A DNA stretch of 64,000 nucleotides from an uncultured Paracoccus sp. (GTDB taxonomy: Bacteria > Pseudomonadota > Alphaproteobacteria > Rhodobacterales > Rhodobacteraceae), in contig NZ_CAMEFG010000016.1 in the NCBI RefSeq assembly GCF_945915435.1, positions 1 to 64,000 of the forward strand. Reading direction: 5' to 3'. The translations under genes and the position numbers were made by a program. The notes below the pieces were generated by a model. That model was not told where the DNA came from. It saw only the letters and a program-made list of their open reading frames with translations, and did not search any database. Shown piece by piece: positions 1 to 8,808 of this stretch (its first letter is position 1; each line of letters starts with the position of its first letter).

Positions 1-19
1 ACCAAGGAGGAGGGGGCGC

Positions 20-1672
20 ATGTCCGCGGATACATTCGACCATATCGTGATCGGCGCAGGTTCGGCAGGCTGCCTGCTGGCCAACCGGCTGAGCGCGGAT
101 CCCTCGCGCCGGGTGCTGCTGCTGGAAGCGGGCAGGCGCGACAATTATCACTGGATCCACATCCCGGTCGGCTATCTTTATTGCATCGGCAATCCGCGCA
201 CCGACTGGCTGTATGAGACCGAACCCGATCCCGGCCTGAACGGGCGCAAGCTGCGCTATCCGCGCGGCAAGACGCTGGGGGGCTGTTCCTCGATCAACGG
301 CATGATCTATATGCGCGGGCAGGCGCGCGACTATGACGGCTGGGCCGAGGCCACCGGCGACACCGCCTGGAACTGGCAAAACAGCCTGCCCGATTTCAAG
401 GCGCATGAGGATCATTACCGGCTGGACGGCGGCGCCGATCCCGCGACCGGCGGCAACAGCCGATTCTCCGACCTGCACGGGCATGGCGGCGAATGGCGGG
501 TCGAAAAGCAGCGCCTGCGCTGGGATGTGCTGGACGATTTCGCCGAAGCAATGGTGCAGGCCGGCATCCCCCGCAGCGACGACTTCAACAGCGGCGACAA
601 TTCCGGCGTGGGCTATTTCGAGGTCAACCAGCGCTCGGGCTGGCGCTGGAACAGTTCGAAGGCCTTTCTGCGGCCCGCGAAATCCCGGTCGAACCTGACC
701 GTGCGGACCGAAGCCCATGTCCATCGCCTGCTGTTTGAAACCGGCGCGGACGGCCGCCCGCGCTGCACCGGCGTCCTGCTGCGGGGCGGGGCGATCCTGC
801 GCGCGCGGCGCGAGGTGATCCTGTCGGCGGGGGCGGTCAACACGCCCCAGATCCTGCAACTGTCGGGCATCGGGCCGGGCGCGCTGTTGCGCGAACACGG
901 CATCGAGGTGGTCCGGGACCTGCCCGGCGTTGGCGAGAATCTCCAGGACCATTTGCAGATCCGCGCCGTCTACAAGGTGACGGGGGCGAAGACGCTGAAC
1001 ACGCTGGCGGGCAGCATCTTCGGCAAGGGCAGGATCGGGCTGGAATACCTGCTGCGCCGGTCCGGCCCGATGAGCATGGCGCCCAGCCAGCTTGGCGCCT
1101 TCACCCGCTCGGACCCCGGCCAGCCCTGGCCCAACCTGGAATATCATGTCCAGCCGCTGAGCCTGGAGGCCTTTGGCGAGGGGTTGCACCCCTTCCCGGC
1201 GATCACCGCCAGCGTCTGCAACCTGAACCCGACCAGCCGGGGCCATGTGCGTATTCGTTCCGGCGATGCAGGCGATGCGCCGCTGATCGCGCCGAACTAC
1301 CTGTCCACCGACGAGGATCGCCGGATCGCGGCGGAAAGCCTGCGGCAGGTGCGCAAGGTCGTGGCGCAGGCCGCCTTCGCGAAATACCGGCCCGAGGAGT
1401 TCAGGCCCGGCCCGGAATACCAGACCGACGAGGAACTGGCGCGGCTGGCGGGCGATATCGCGACGACGATCTTCCATCCCACCGGCACGGCCCGCATGGG
1501 CCGCGCGGACGATGCGGGCGCGGTGGTGGACGCCCGGCTGCGCCTGCGCGGGATCGAGGGGCTGCGCGTCGTCGATGCCAGCGTGATGCCGGCGATCACC
1601 AGCGGCAACACCAACGCGCCGGTGCTGATGATCGCGGAAAAGGCCGCGCGCTTCATCCTCGGCGCGGCTTGA
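20..1672 (+). CDS. GMC-family FAD oxidoreductase (choline dehydrogenase-like)
   Basis: Flavin-dependent alcohol dehydrogenase of the glucose-methanol-choline family, 550 aa, a normal length. The N-terminal Rossmann motif GAGSAGC (about residues 12-18) binds FAD. The second GMC signature lies near SAGAVNTPQILQLSGIGP (about 273-290). The C-terminal catalytic region has FHPTGTARMG and GNTNAPVLMIAEKAA, giving the usual His/Asn active-site pair. A very strong ribosome site (AGGAGGAGG) precedes the ATG. The alcohol substrate cannot be read from sequence; choline is only one option. Its place at the edge of a sulfonate island allows a sulfonated or polyol alcohol, but that is inference. Genes upstream of the window would help decide. 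Confidence 0.85.
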   Translation: MSADTFDHIVIGAGSAGCLLANRLSADPSRRVLLLEAGRRDNYHWIHIPVGYLYCIGNPRTDWLYETEPDPGLNGRKLRYPRGKTLGGCSSINGMIYMRGQARDYDGWAEATGDTAWNWQNSLPDFKAHEDHYRLDGGADPATGGNSRFSDLHGHGGEWRVEKQRLRWDVLDDFAEAMVQAGIPRSDDFNSGDNSGVGYFEVNQRSGWRWNSSKAFLRPAKSRSNLTVRTEAHVHRLLFETGADGRPRCTGVLLRGGAILRARREVILSAGAVNTPQILQLSGIGPGALLREHGIEVVRDLPGVGENLQDHLQIRAVYKVTGAKTLNTLAGSIFGKGRIGLEYLLRRSGPMSMAPSQLGAFTRSDPGQPWPNLEYHVQPLSLEAFGEGLHPFPAITASVCNLNPTSRGHVRIRSGDAGDAPLIAPNYLSTDEDRRIAAESLRQVRKVVAQAAFAKYRPEEFRPGPEYQTDEELARLAGDIATTIFHPTGTARMGRADDAGAVVDARLRLRGIEGLRVVDASVMPAITSGNTNAPVLMIAEKAARFILGAA

Positions 1673-1849
1673 GCGTGGTTCTTCGTCAGGTGCTTCATAA
1701 AAGCTGCCCGGTGCCTGTCCTTTCATCACGCGGCCATGCGCACGGCATCTGTCGCGGCCCGGTTCCAGCACCGCGATGATCCGCCCAAGATCATCTTGTG
1801 CCGATCCGTGCGGCTGTGACTTGCCGGCCATCGCCAAGGCATGATTGGA

Positions 1850-2852
1850 CTACCCGCAGGCCATGACTTCACGCTCATGCGTCAGGTAGGCGGTGACCGC
1901 TTCGGGCAATTCGGCCATACCCAGCCCCGCGCGGTCCGGGACGTGCCACAATCCACCGCGCATATTCTCCGCCATCGGGCAGATCGCATCACGCAGCGGA
2001 TTGGGATTGATGTCCACCTCCAGCACACCCTGCCCGCCTGCCACCGCCAGAACATGGGCCGAGGCCAATAATCCGATACCGCCACCCAGGAAATGCGGAC
2101 AATAGGTTCGCCCTGCCGCCAAGGCTTGCCGCGCGACGGCAAGACAGCCGGTCACGCCGCCCCATTTGGCGACATCCGGCTGGATGAATTGCAGCGCCCC
2201 CGCAGCCAGTGCCTGCGCGAAATCCGCCGCTCCGGCAATGTTCTCGCCACCGGCCAGCGGAACGCCGAGACTTGCCAGCCTCTGCCAGTCGGCAGGCAAG
2301 GCATCGGCAGGGATCGGCTCTTCCATCCAGCCTAGGCCAAGGGGCGTGATATTGCGCAGGAATTTCTCGCCCTGATCGACATCCCACGCCTGGTTGGCAT
2401 CAGCGAAAAGGCGTTCACCCGGTCGCAGTCCGGCAGCCAGCGCCGCGAGCTTTTGCGGTTCCGTTCCAGTATCAAAGCCCACCTTGACCTTGAAGGCGGA
2501 AAAACCCAAGGCGCGGGCGCGAGGTATCTCGTGGCCCGCTGCATCGACATGGATACCGCTGGCATAGGCTGGCACCCGCAGGCCGCTATCCGCCGCCAGC
2601 ATCCGCGCGAGCGGCCTGCCAGCCCGCCGCGCGACCAGATCCCAGGCCGCGATATCCAGCGCCGCGATGACCTGCCGAAACGGTCCCGGTTCGCCGCATT
2701 GCAAGGCGCGGATGCGGGTCGCGGCTTCAAGCGCCGCGAACATCGCGGCAGGATCGGGCCAATCAGCACCCATCACCAAGTCGGCCACGTCGTCCAGCAG
2801 CAGGTTGACGCGATGCTCGGCCCCGGCCGCCGGCCAGTTGGCGAATGGACAT
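1850..2852 (-). pseudogene. Mandelate racemase/muconate lactonizing enzyme family protein, N-terminus lost by deletion and frameshift
   Basis: Enolase-superfamily sugar-acid dehydratase or racemase-like gene. The barrel domain is intact: KVK catalytic lysines (AFKVKVGF), metal ligands in DANQAW, EEP and GGENI, and the late His in CPHFLGGG. The family's N-terminal capping domain begins only at about NWPAAGAEHRV, so some 50 residues are missing. Upstream there is a good start signal (GGAGGAGAGGCAT then ATG, MSIRQ...) at 2852. That ATG is in a different frame from the downstream body, so start and body no longer connect. The 343-aa track ORF begins in the ribosome-site region with an arginine-rich artefact. 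A 12-bp palindrome just upstream and the divergent LacI gene suggest LacI control. I read it as a recent internal deletion of non-triplet length, or an assembly error. Confidence 0.7.
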
Positions 2853-2888
2853 ATGCCTCTCCTCCTCCGCCGTCCTCCCAAACGGCTA

Positions 2889-2900
2889 GTAACCGGTTAC
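2889..2900. promoter_or_regulatory. LacI-family operator palindrome
   Basis: GTAACCGGTTAC is a perfect 12-bp palindrome in the 148-bp space between the enolase-superfamily gene and the divergent LacI regulator. With flanks it fits TGTAANCGNTTACA apart from the last base. The same pattern recurs at 10395 and 11686. Likely bound by the LacI protein encoded at 3001 (inference). Confidence 0.65.
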
Positions 2901-3000
2901 ATATCAGCGATGCCGCGAATCGTCAATGTCGCTTTCACCACATGGCAAGACTTGTGCAAACGGACATGTATCGGAATAATCCCCGATTGGGAGATTGATC

Positions 3001-4047
3001 ATGTCCAAACATGCGGAAAACAGAAAAAACAGCCAGAAAGCCAGTGTGGGCATAAGAGATGTGGCACGTCACGCCAATGTCTCGACCGCTACGGTGTCCC
3101 GTGCGCTGAACAAACCCGAGCGTGTCAGCGCCGATCTGCGTGATCGTATTGCCCGCGTTATCTCAGAAATCGGTTACATTCCTGATGCTTCGGCGCGCGC
3201 TCTTTCGTCGCGACGGACCCGCACCATCGGGGCCATCGTGCCGACGATAGACAACGCCATGTTCGCGCAGGGCATTCAGGCGCTGCAAGGCTATCTGGCG
3301 ACGCAGGACTATCTGCTGCTGCTGGCGACGAACCAGTATGATCTGGAAACCGAGCTGAAACAGGCCCGCAACCTGATCGAGCGCGGCGTCGACGCGCTGA
3401 TCCTGCGCGGCGACGAACGCCATGCGGAATTGCGCCGCCTGCTGGCCGCCAAGGCGATCCCCTTCGTCAATGTCGGCGTCTACGAGCCGCACAAGCCCTA
3501 CCCTTCCATCGGGACCGACAATGCCGAGGCGGGGCGGGTCCTGGCGCGCTACGTCACCGGGCTGGGTCACCGCCGGATCGCCGTCGTGGCCGCCCATCAG
3601 CGCAACAACGACCGTGCGCAAGCGCGGCTGCGTGGCGTGATCGATGGTCTGGCCGAAAGCGGAACCACCCTGCGTCCCGAATGGCTGCTGCATGTGGAAT
3701 ATACGCTGGATGACGCCGGCAACGCCGCACGCGCCTTGTTGTTCGACAAGGATCGCCCAACCGCCGTGATCTGCGGCAATGACGTGATCGCCTATGGCGT
3801 CATGCTGGCAGCGATGCGGCAAGGCATCCGGGTTCCCGATCAGCTTTCCATCGTGGGCTTCGACGATCTGGAATGGAGCCGCCATCTGCAACCCAGCCTG
3901 ACCACCATCCATATGCCGACCAATGAAATATGGGTCAGGGCAGGAAAATACCTGGTCGACCTTCTGGCCGGACTCAGCCCGTTGAAGCATCAGAAGGTGG
4001 ATTTTTCCCTGATCGTCCGCGAATCCACCGCGCCCTTTTCCGAATGA
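3001..4047 (+). CDS. LacI-family transcriptional regulator
   Basis: DNA-binding repressor of 348 aa. The N-terminal helix-turn-helix shows the LacI signature (IRDVARHANVSTATVSRALN, then hinge helix ALSSRR). A periplasmic-binding-protein-like effector domain follows, with GHRRIAVVAA, AVICGNDVIAYG and the late signature SIVGFDDLEWS. I chose ATG 3001 rather than the TTG at 2995 used by the track, because GGGAG sits about 8 bases before the ATG. It is divergent from the broken enolase-superfamily gene with a palindromic operator between them, so it probably represses that gene and itself. It resembles the second LacI at 10562 in its effector domain start (SSRRTRTIGAIVPT against ASRRTGIIGAVVPT). 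The effector is unknown. Confidence 0.9.
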   Translation: MSKHAENRKNSQKASVGIRDVARHANVSTATVSRALNKPERVSADLRDRIARVISEIGYIPDASARALSSRRTRTIGAIVPTIDNAMFAQGIQALQGYLATQDYLLLLATNQYDLETELKQARNLIERGVDALILRGDERHAELRRLLAAKAIPFVNVGVYEPHKPYPSIGTDNAEAGRVLARYVTGLGHRRIAVVAAHQRNNDRAQARLRGVIDGLAESGTTLRPEWLLHVEYTLDDAGNAARALLFDKDRPTAVICGNDVIAYGVMLAAMRQGIRVPDQLSIVGFDDLEWSRHLQPSLTTIHMPTNEIWVRAGKYLVDLLAGLSPLKHQKVDFSLIVRESTAPFSE

Positions 4048-4151
4048 ACGCAGAGATCGGATCATCCTCGGCGCGGCCCTAGCATGGCACGCCTACGGGA
4101 TCGGCCCGGTTCATATCCACCGGGAATGGCGCGCGGCGGAACCTTGCGCCT

Positions 4152-5089
4152 TTACCCAAGCAGGTGAAGGCCAAAGAGGATGGTGGCGGCAAGGAAGACC
4201 GTCTCGGCCACGATCAGGGCGACGGCGCTGCCGCCGACCTCCATCATCCGCACGAGCGAGGTCTTGATCCCGACCGCAGCGATGGCGGTCAGAAGCGCCC
4301 AGCGGCTGAGTTCCTCGGCGGCATGGGCAACAAGGCCGGGGATGAGACCGAACAAGTTCACCGCCGCCAGAACCAGGAAACCTACGACGAAACCGGGCAG
4401 CAGAGGCGGACGTCCGCCGCCCTCGCCACCATCCAGCCCGCGCGCGCGGATCGCCAGCGAAAAGACCAGCACCACCGGGGCCAGCATGGCGACGCGAATC
4501 AGCTTAACCACGGTCGCGGTCTCGCCCACCTCGGGGCTGACAGAAAAGCCCGCGCCGACCACAGCACCGTGACGCCCATGACGGTAAAGGCCAGGTTGCG
4601 CTCGGACTTGTCGGTCCTGGGCAGGACGGCGGCAATGGCCATTGCCGCCGAGGCCCCGCAGATCGCCACCGCGCCGCCCGAAAGCAGCGCCATCCGCCAG
4701 CCGCGGCCAAAGAAGCGCGCGGCGATCAGGGCGAAAAGGATGGTCGCCACGACACCGCCGATCACTAGAAGGATCATCGCGCCGCCCAGATCGGTCAGCA
4801 TCCCGACCGAGATCCGCGCGCCCAGAAGCGCGACCCCCAGCCGCAGCACCGTGCGCGCCGCATATTCGACGCCCGCCTGCGTCCGCGTGCCGTTCTCGGC
4901 CAGGAAGTTCAACGCCAGCCCCATCAGCAGCGCCATCAGCATCGCGGGGGCGCCGTAATGATCGGACAGGAACTGCGCCGCAACCGCGACAAGAAGCGAG
5001 ACCGCGATGCCGGGAAACAGTTTCGGTCCGGCCGGCGTCCAGAAGATCCTGCGAGCCGGCGATTGCATCTGGTTTGCTGGTTTCGTCAT
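4152..5089 (-). pseudogene. suyZ: Broken SuyZ/YeiH-family sulfate-sulfite exporter
   Basis: Inner-membrane protein of the UPF0324/YeiH family, to which the SuyZ exporter of Paracoccus sulfolactate clusters belongs. The first half (MTKPANQ... to AFTVMGVTVL) and the second half (VVGAGFSVSPEVGETA... to LFGLHLLG) are in different frames. Against the intact copy at 18069-19079, about 35 residues are missing at the junction near 4558-4570: the stretch STLAMILYPII...IHDVAQ. The lesion is therefore a deletion of roughly 104 bases, not a single-base shift. The start is taken at ATG 5089; the longer track start has non-membrane sequence. The gene lies just downstream of suyB on the same strand, as in known suyABZ clusters. 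The intact paralogue may replace it. Confidence 0.8.
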
Positions 5090-5275
5090 TTGGATCGGGT
5101 CCAGGCGTGATAACCGTCCACAGCCATATCCTTCACGGCTGGAAAGATTGCGGGCAGGTGCCGCCCTGTTCTTGCCGCGTTTGAATTGCCACGTCAGGCG
5201 GCTGCAAGCGAAGGCCGGGGCCAAGCGCATCCGCCAGCCCTGCCGATCAGGGCTGGCGTTCATATCACCGGTCGC

Positions 5276-6457
5276 TCAGGCGCTGCGATAGAGCTTGGTC
5301 ATCGAGAATTCGCGATGCCCCAGCGCCTCGGCGGCGGTGGCGCGGCCGTTCGCGGTGCGGATGATCATCTCGATCAGCGCGTCGCCCGCCTGGTCGATGG
5401 TCATCTCGCGCGTCAGAACGCCGGTCACGTCCACGTCGATATGTTCGGACATGGTGCGCAGGGTGCGCGGGTTGCCCGAGATCTTGATGACCGGAACGAT
5501 CGGGTTGCCGACCACGTTGCCCTGCCCGGTCGGGAAGGTGTGGATGACATAGCCGCCCGCCGCCATCAGCGTGACGCATTCCGCCGCCGCCGAGGAACTG
5601 TCCATGAAGTAAAGCCCCGGCCCCTTTGCGGGCGCCTCGGCCGGACCCATCGCATCGATATAGGTCGAGGTGCGGCCGATCTTTTCCAGGTTGCCCAGCG
5701 CCTTTTCTTCGATGGTGGTCAGGCCGCCGAGGATGTTGCCCTTGGTCGGCTGGCTGTCCGAAAGGTCGTCGGTCTGGTGGGCAAAGATCACGTCATCCTG
5801 ATAGGCCTGCCAGATCTGCCTGAACTTCGCCGCCGCCTCGGGGTTGGCGGCGCGCTTTTCGCAGATATGTTCGGCCCCGGTGATCTCGGACGTCTCGCCG
5901 AAGCAGCCGTAGATCCCCTGCGGCAGCAGCTTGTCATACATGTTGCCCACGGTCGGGCAGGAGGACAGGCCGGTGGTCGTGTCGCTTTCGCCGCATTTGG
6001 TCGAGATCCACAGGTCGCTGATCGGGCAATCTTCCTTTTGCAACTCGGTCGCCCAGTGGACGTATTCCTTGGCCTTCCAGCTTGCCTGGCGTATGGTCTC
6101 GAAATCGCCCTTCTGCTCGATGGAAAAGCCCGCGACAGGCTTGCCGGTCCTGGCGATGCCGTCGACGATCACCTGCGTCCATTCCGGTTCGATCCCGATC
6201 ACGACGACGGCGGCGACGTTGGGGTTCGCGCCGGTGCCGATGATGGTGCGGAAATGCAGGTCCAGATCCTCGCCGAATTGCAGCCGGCCATAGGCATGCG
6301 GGATCGCCATCGTGCCCTTGACGTTGTTGGCCACCGCCTCGCAGGCGGCGTTCGAAATGTCGTCCACGGGCAGGATCAGGACATGGTTGCGCACACCGAC
6401 GCGGCCATTCTCGCGGCGCCATGCCTTGACGGTCGTATTGCTGAAATCAAGAGCCAT
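5276..6457 (-). CDS. suyB: (2R)-sulfolactate sulfo-lyase, large (beta) subunit
   Basis: Large subunit of the enzyme that cleaves (R)-3-sulfolactate to pyruvate and sulfite, 393 aa. It belongs to the UxaA/GarD hydro-lyase family: [13 protein letters not shown] near the start, conserved cysteines in [21 protein letters not shown], and [14 protein letters not shown] near the end. The family also includes altronate and galactarate dehydratases. The very close recall match to SuyB of Paracoccus, the separate small SAF subunit next door and the suyZ remnant downstream favour SuyB. suyA ends three bases before this ATG, so the two are co-translated. The protein is cytoplasmic. It is probably the terminal desulfonating step for the HpsN and SlcC/ComC products made from this island. 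Confidence 0.9.
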   Translation of the reverse strand: MALDFSNTTVKAWRRENGRVGVRNHVLILPVDDISNAACEAVANNVKGTMAIPHAYGRLQFGEDLDLHFRTIIGTGANPNVAAVVVIGIEPEWTQVIVDGIARTGKPVAGFSIEQKGDFETIRQASWKAKEYVHWATELQKEDCPISDLWISTKCGESDTTTGLSSCPTVGNMYDKLLPQGIYGCFGETSEITGAEHICEKRAANPEAAAKFRQIWQAYQDDVIFAHQTDDLSDSQPTKGNILGGLTTIEEKALGNLEKIGRTSTYIDAMGPAEAPAKGPGLYFMDSSSAAAECVTLMAAGGYVIHTFPTGQGNVVGNPIVPVIKISGNPRTLRTMSEHIDVDVTGVLTREMTIDQAGDALIEMIIRTANGRATAAEALGHREFSMTKLYRSA

Positions 6458-6460
6458 GAC

Positions 6461-6748
6461 TTACCACCGTTTCGTTTTGCAGTTGTGGGTGTGGACATGC
6501 TGTCCGACCTCGGCATCGCCGACCATCTTGCCGATATCCTCGCCGTATTTGATCACGGTATCGCCGGCCTTCAGCGGCTTCAGCGCGACCTTGTGGCCGA
6601 TGGGGATATCGGCCTTCGCAGTCAGGCGGAAATCCGAATTGTCGTGGGTGACGACGCAAAGCATCTCGGTTCCCGCCGAAAGGTTTTCGACGACGACGAC
6701 GCCGACGTTGTCCTCATGGTCGTGGACCAGAAGTTGTGGAATGCCCAA
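6461..6748 (-). CDS. suyA: (2R)-sulfolactate sulfo-lyase, small (alpha) subunit
   Basis: Small SAF-domain subunit of sulfolactate sulfo-lyase, 95 aa, the whole protein being one SAF fold (VLVHDHEDNVGVVVVE-like start, then IPIGHKVALKPLKAGDTVIKYGEDIG, typical of UxaA N-terminal domains). The start is TTG at 6748, supported by GGAGGAG five bases upstream; no in-frame ATG fits. First gene of the suyAB operon. A 20-bp palindrome and a promoter-like pair lie 45-75 bases upstream, so transcription is probably repressor-controlled. Confidence 0.9.
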   Translation of the reverse strand: MGIPQLLVHDHEDNVGVVVVENLSAGTEMLCVVTHDNSDFRLTAKADIPIGHKVALKPLKAGDTVIKYGEDIGKMVGDAEVGQHVHTHNCKTKRW

Positions 6749-6792
6749 TTGCTCCTCCTTTTTTTGATGGCAGCATCAAATCCGTGGTTGAT

Positions 6793-6821
6793 ATTTATCA
6801 TGTATAAGATGTCTTATACAA
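6793..6821 (-). promoter_or_regulatory. Putative suyAB promoter
   Basis: Read on the minus strand: TTGTAT, 17 bases, ATAAAT, giving a sigma-70-like -35/-10 pair with ideal spacing, about 38 bases or more before the suyA start. The spacer is occupied by the palindrome at 6801-6820, a classic repressor arrangement. Not tested experimentally. Confidence 0.4.
6801..6820. promoter_or_regulatory. 20-bp palindromic operator upstream of suyAB (GntR-like)
   Basis: TGTATAAGATGTCTTATACA consists of two perfect 9-base arms around a TG centre. The half-site TATAAGAT recurs twice between the GntR gene and slcH (27872-27886). The GntR/HutC regulator encoded at 27064 is therefore the best candidate to bind here. 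Confidence 0.6.
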
Positions 6822-6915
6822 GACTAATTCGTGGCTTTACCCGAATGGTTCCGTCTTGCCGGTCATTCGGCTGGCGATGGCCGGAGATTCCCGGCCAAAC
6901 CCCTTGGCAGGCTGC

Positions 6916-7935
6916 TTATTCCGCGTTGACGAAATCGGACAGCGCCTGATCCGCCGCGACGGCCAGCATGGGGCTGGGGTCGATGTAATCGCCCGCCTCG
7001 GGGGCCGTGGGGATCGTGCCCACGCTGGTCATGAACTCGGCGATCTGCGTCATCCAGCCATCGACATCGGACGCGCCATCGTCGCGGGCCATCATCGCCA
7101 CCTGTTCGTCCAGCGTGAAGATCGGGCGCAGTTCGAATTCGGCACTTACGCCCGCCTCGGAAATCTCGACCCCGCCCTCGGAATAGAAATCGACCAGCAT
7201 CTCGGTCGCTTCATCGGGGTTGGCCTTGATCCAGTTGATGCTTTTCAGATAGACGGCCAGGAACTTCTGGATGGCTTCGGGGTTTTCGGCGGCGAAATCC
7301 TCGCGCGCGACCAGCGCACCGGGAACGATGGCACCCGCATCCGCGCCCGAGCAAAGGTAATCGTAGCCCGCCCGTTCTTGCAGCGTATAGGTGTTCGGCG
7401 CCCAGACACCGGCGAAACGGCCGTTGCCGCTGATGACGGCGGAAATGATCTGGGCCTGCGCCAGATTGACGAACTCGACCGATCCGGGTTCGACGCCCCA
7501 GCTTTCCAGACAGGCGCGCGCGGTATAATCCACGGTCGAGTTGGTCGTCAGCAGCAGGCTGGTGATCTGGCCCGGGTCGGCCTTCACCGCCTCGATCTCA
7601 TCCGCCGGGGCCATGATCGCGTTGGTGCGCGATTCGTCATTGGTCAGGCCGATGGTCTTCAGTCCGAAACGCGACGCGCCAAGGATCGCGGGAACCGAGC
7701 CGGTCCCGCCCACGTCCCAGTCCCGCGCCTGCGCCGCCGCGATCTGCGGCGCGCCCGCGGGGAAGGTCACGAAGGACGGCTCAAGCCCGACCTCGGCCCA
7801 CCAGCCCTTTTCGGTCGCGACATGGAACGGCAAGGCCCAGTAGAGCGAGGGCTGATAGCTGACGGTGATCGCCTCGGCATGGGCGATCCCGCCCGTAAGC
7901 GCAAGCGCGAGGGCTGCGGAAATTCCGGTCTTCAT
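6916..7935 (-). CDS. NitT/TauT-type ABC transporter, periplasmic substrate-binding protein
   Basis: Periplasmic solute-binding protein of 339 aa from the taurine/nitrate/sulfonate class. It has a signal peptide (MKTGISAALALALTGGIAHAEA) and then the usual start of the SsuA/TauA fold (ITVSYQPSLYWALPFHVATEKGWW). DVGGTGSVPAILGASRFGLKTIG matches the family region that lines the ligand cleft. A GGGAGGAAG ribosome site fixes the start. It is the last gene of the operon permease, permease, ATPase, binding protein that starts at 10375. The neighbouring suyAB and hpsN suggest that the ligand is a C3 sulfonate such as dihydroxypropanesulfonate (inference). Confidence 0.85.
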   Translation of the reverse strand: MKTGISAALALALTGGIAHAEAITVSYQPSLYWALPFHVATEKGWWAEVGLEPSFVTFPAGAPQIAAAQARDWDVGGTGSVPAILGASRFGLKTIGLTNDESRTNAIMAPADEIEAVKADPGQITSLLLTTNSTVDYTARACLESWGVEPGSVEFVNLAQAQIISAVISGNGRFAGVWAPNTYTLQERAGYDYLCSGADAGAIVPGALVAREDFAAENPEAIQKFLAVYLKSINWIKANPDEATEMLVDFYSEGGVEISEAGVSAEFELRPIFTLDEQVAMMARDDGASDVDGWMTQIAEFMTSVGTIPTAPEAGDYIDPSPMLAVAADQALSDFVNAE

Positions 7936-7992
7936 CTTCTTCCTCCCAAGAATTGAATACGGGTTATTGTCCAGGGTGACGGGGGCACGGGG

Positions 7993-8790
7993 TCAGGCGA
8001 TCTCCATCGCCTTTTCCTCGCGCAGGCTTCGCCAGATCTGCGTGCGCAGGTGGACGAAGCTTTCCAGATCCATCACGTCCTCGATCTTTTCGTGGTCGTC
8101 CCAGCGCTCGGCCTCGCGGATCGTGCGGATGTCCACGATTTCCTTCACCCGGCCCGGCTGGCGGGCCATGATGGCCACGCGATCGGCCAGATAAACGGCT
8201 TCTTCGACGGCATGGGTGATGAACATCACCGTGCGCGGATTGCGGCGGGCAAGGCGGACCAGTTCCTCTTGCATGACGACGCGGGTCTGGGCGTCCAGCG
8301 CGCCGAAGGGTTCGTCCATCAGCAGGACCTCGGGGTCCAGCACATAGGCCCGCGCGATGGAAACCCGCTGCTGCATCCCGCCCGAAAGCTGATGCGGAAA
8401 GGCGTCGGCATAGCTGGTCAGGTTCATCAGCGCCAGGATGCGCTGGATGCGGTCGGCGCGCTCGGCCTTGGGCACGCGCTTGTTGCGCAGGCCCAGCTCG
8501 ATATTCTCGCGCACGGTCTTCCACGGCATCAGCGCGTATTGCTGGAACACCACCGCGCGGTCGGGGCCGGGGCTGGCGACCCTGACGCCATCGACGCTGA
8601 CGGTCCCCGAAGTCGGCTTGTCGAAGCCCGCGACGAAGCGCAGGCAGGTGGTCTTGCCGCAGCCCGAGGGACCGACGACGGCCATGAACTCCTTGTCCGC
8701 GATTTCGAGGTTCACGCCCTTCAGCGCCTCGAACCCCCCGGTCTTGTCGCCGTAGATGCGGCCGACATCGTCGAAGCGGATCTCTCCCAT
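7993..8790 (-). CDS. NitT/TauT-type ABC transporter, ATP-binding protein
   Basis: Cytoplasmic ATPase, 265 aa. Walker A is GPSGCGKTTCL (about residues 39-49), followed by the Q-loop in FQQYALMPW, signature LSGGMQQRVSIARA, Walker B VLLMDEPFGALD and the switch His in FITHAVEEA. It is most like SsuB/TauB proteins. It sits between the second permease and the binding protein with short gaps, so it energises that importer. Confidence 0.88.
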   Translation of the reverse strand: MGEIRFDDVGRIYGDKTGGFEALKGVNLEIADKEFMAVVGPSGCGKTTCLRFVAGFDKPTSGTVSVDGVRVASPGPDRAVVFQQYALMPWKTVRENIELGLRNKRVPKAERADRIQRILALMNLTSYADAFPHQLSGGMQQRVSIARAYVLDPEVLLMDEPFGALDAQTRVVMQEELVRLARRNPRTVMFITHAVEEAVYLADRVAIMARQPGRVKEIVDIRTIREAERWDDHEKIEDVMDLESFVHLRTQIWRSLREEKAMEIA

Positions 8791-8808
8791 CCGGTCATTC
8801 CTTCCGTT

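Noticed and set aside
1775-1795. Inverted repeat GATGATC...GATCATC between the GMC gene and the enolase-superfamily gene
   Set aside because: Only seven pairs, AT-poor loop and no T tract; too weak to call a terminator.
5276-6748. Altronate/galactarate dehydratase (uxaA or garD)
   Set aside because: Same family, but the split SAF subunit, the suyZ remnant and the recalled close similarity to Paracoccus SuyAB favour sulfolactate sulfo-lyase.
5186-6949. 587-aa plus-strand ORF
   Set aside because: Opposite-strand shadow of suyAB; no recognisable motif.
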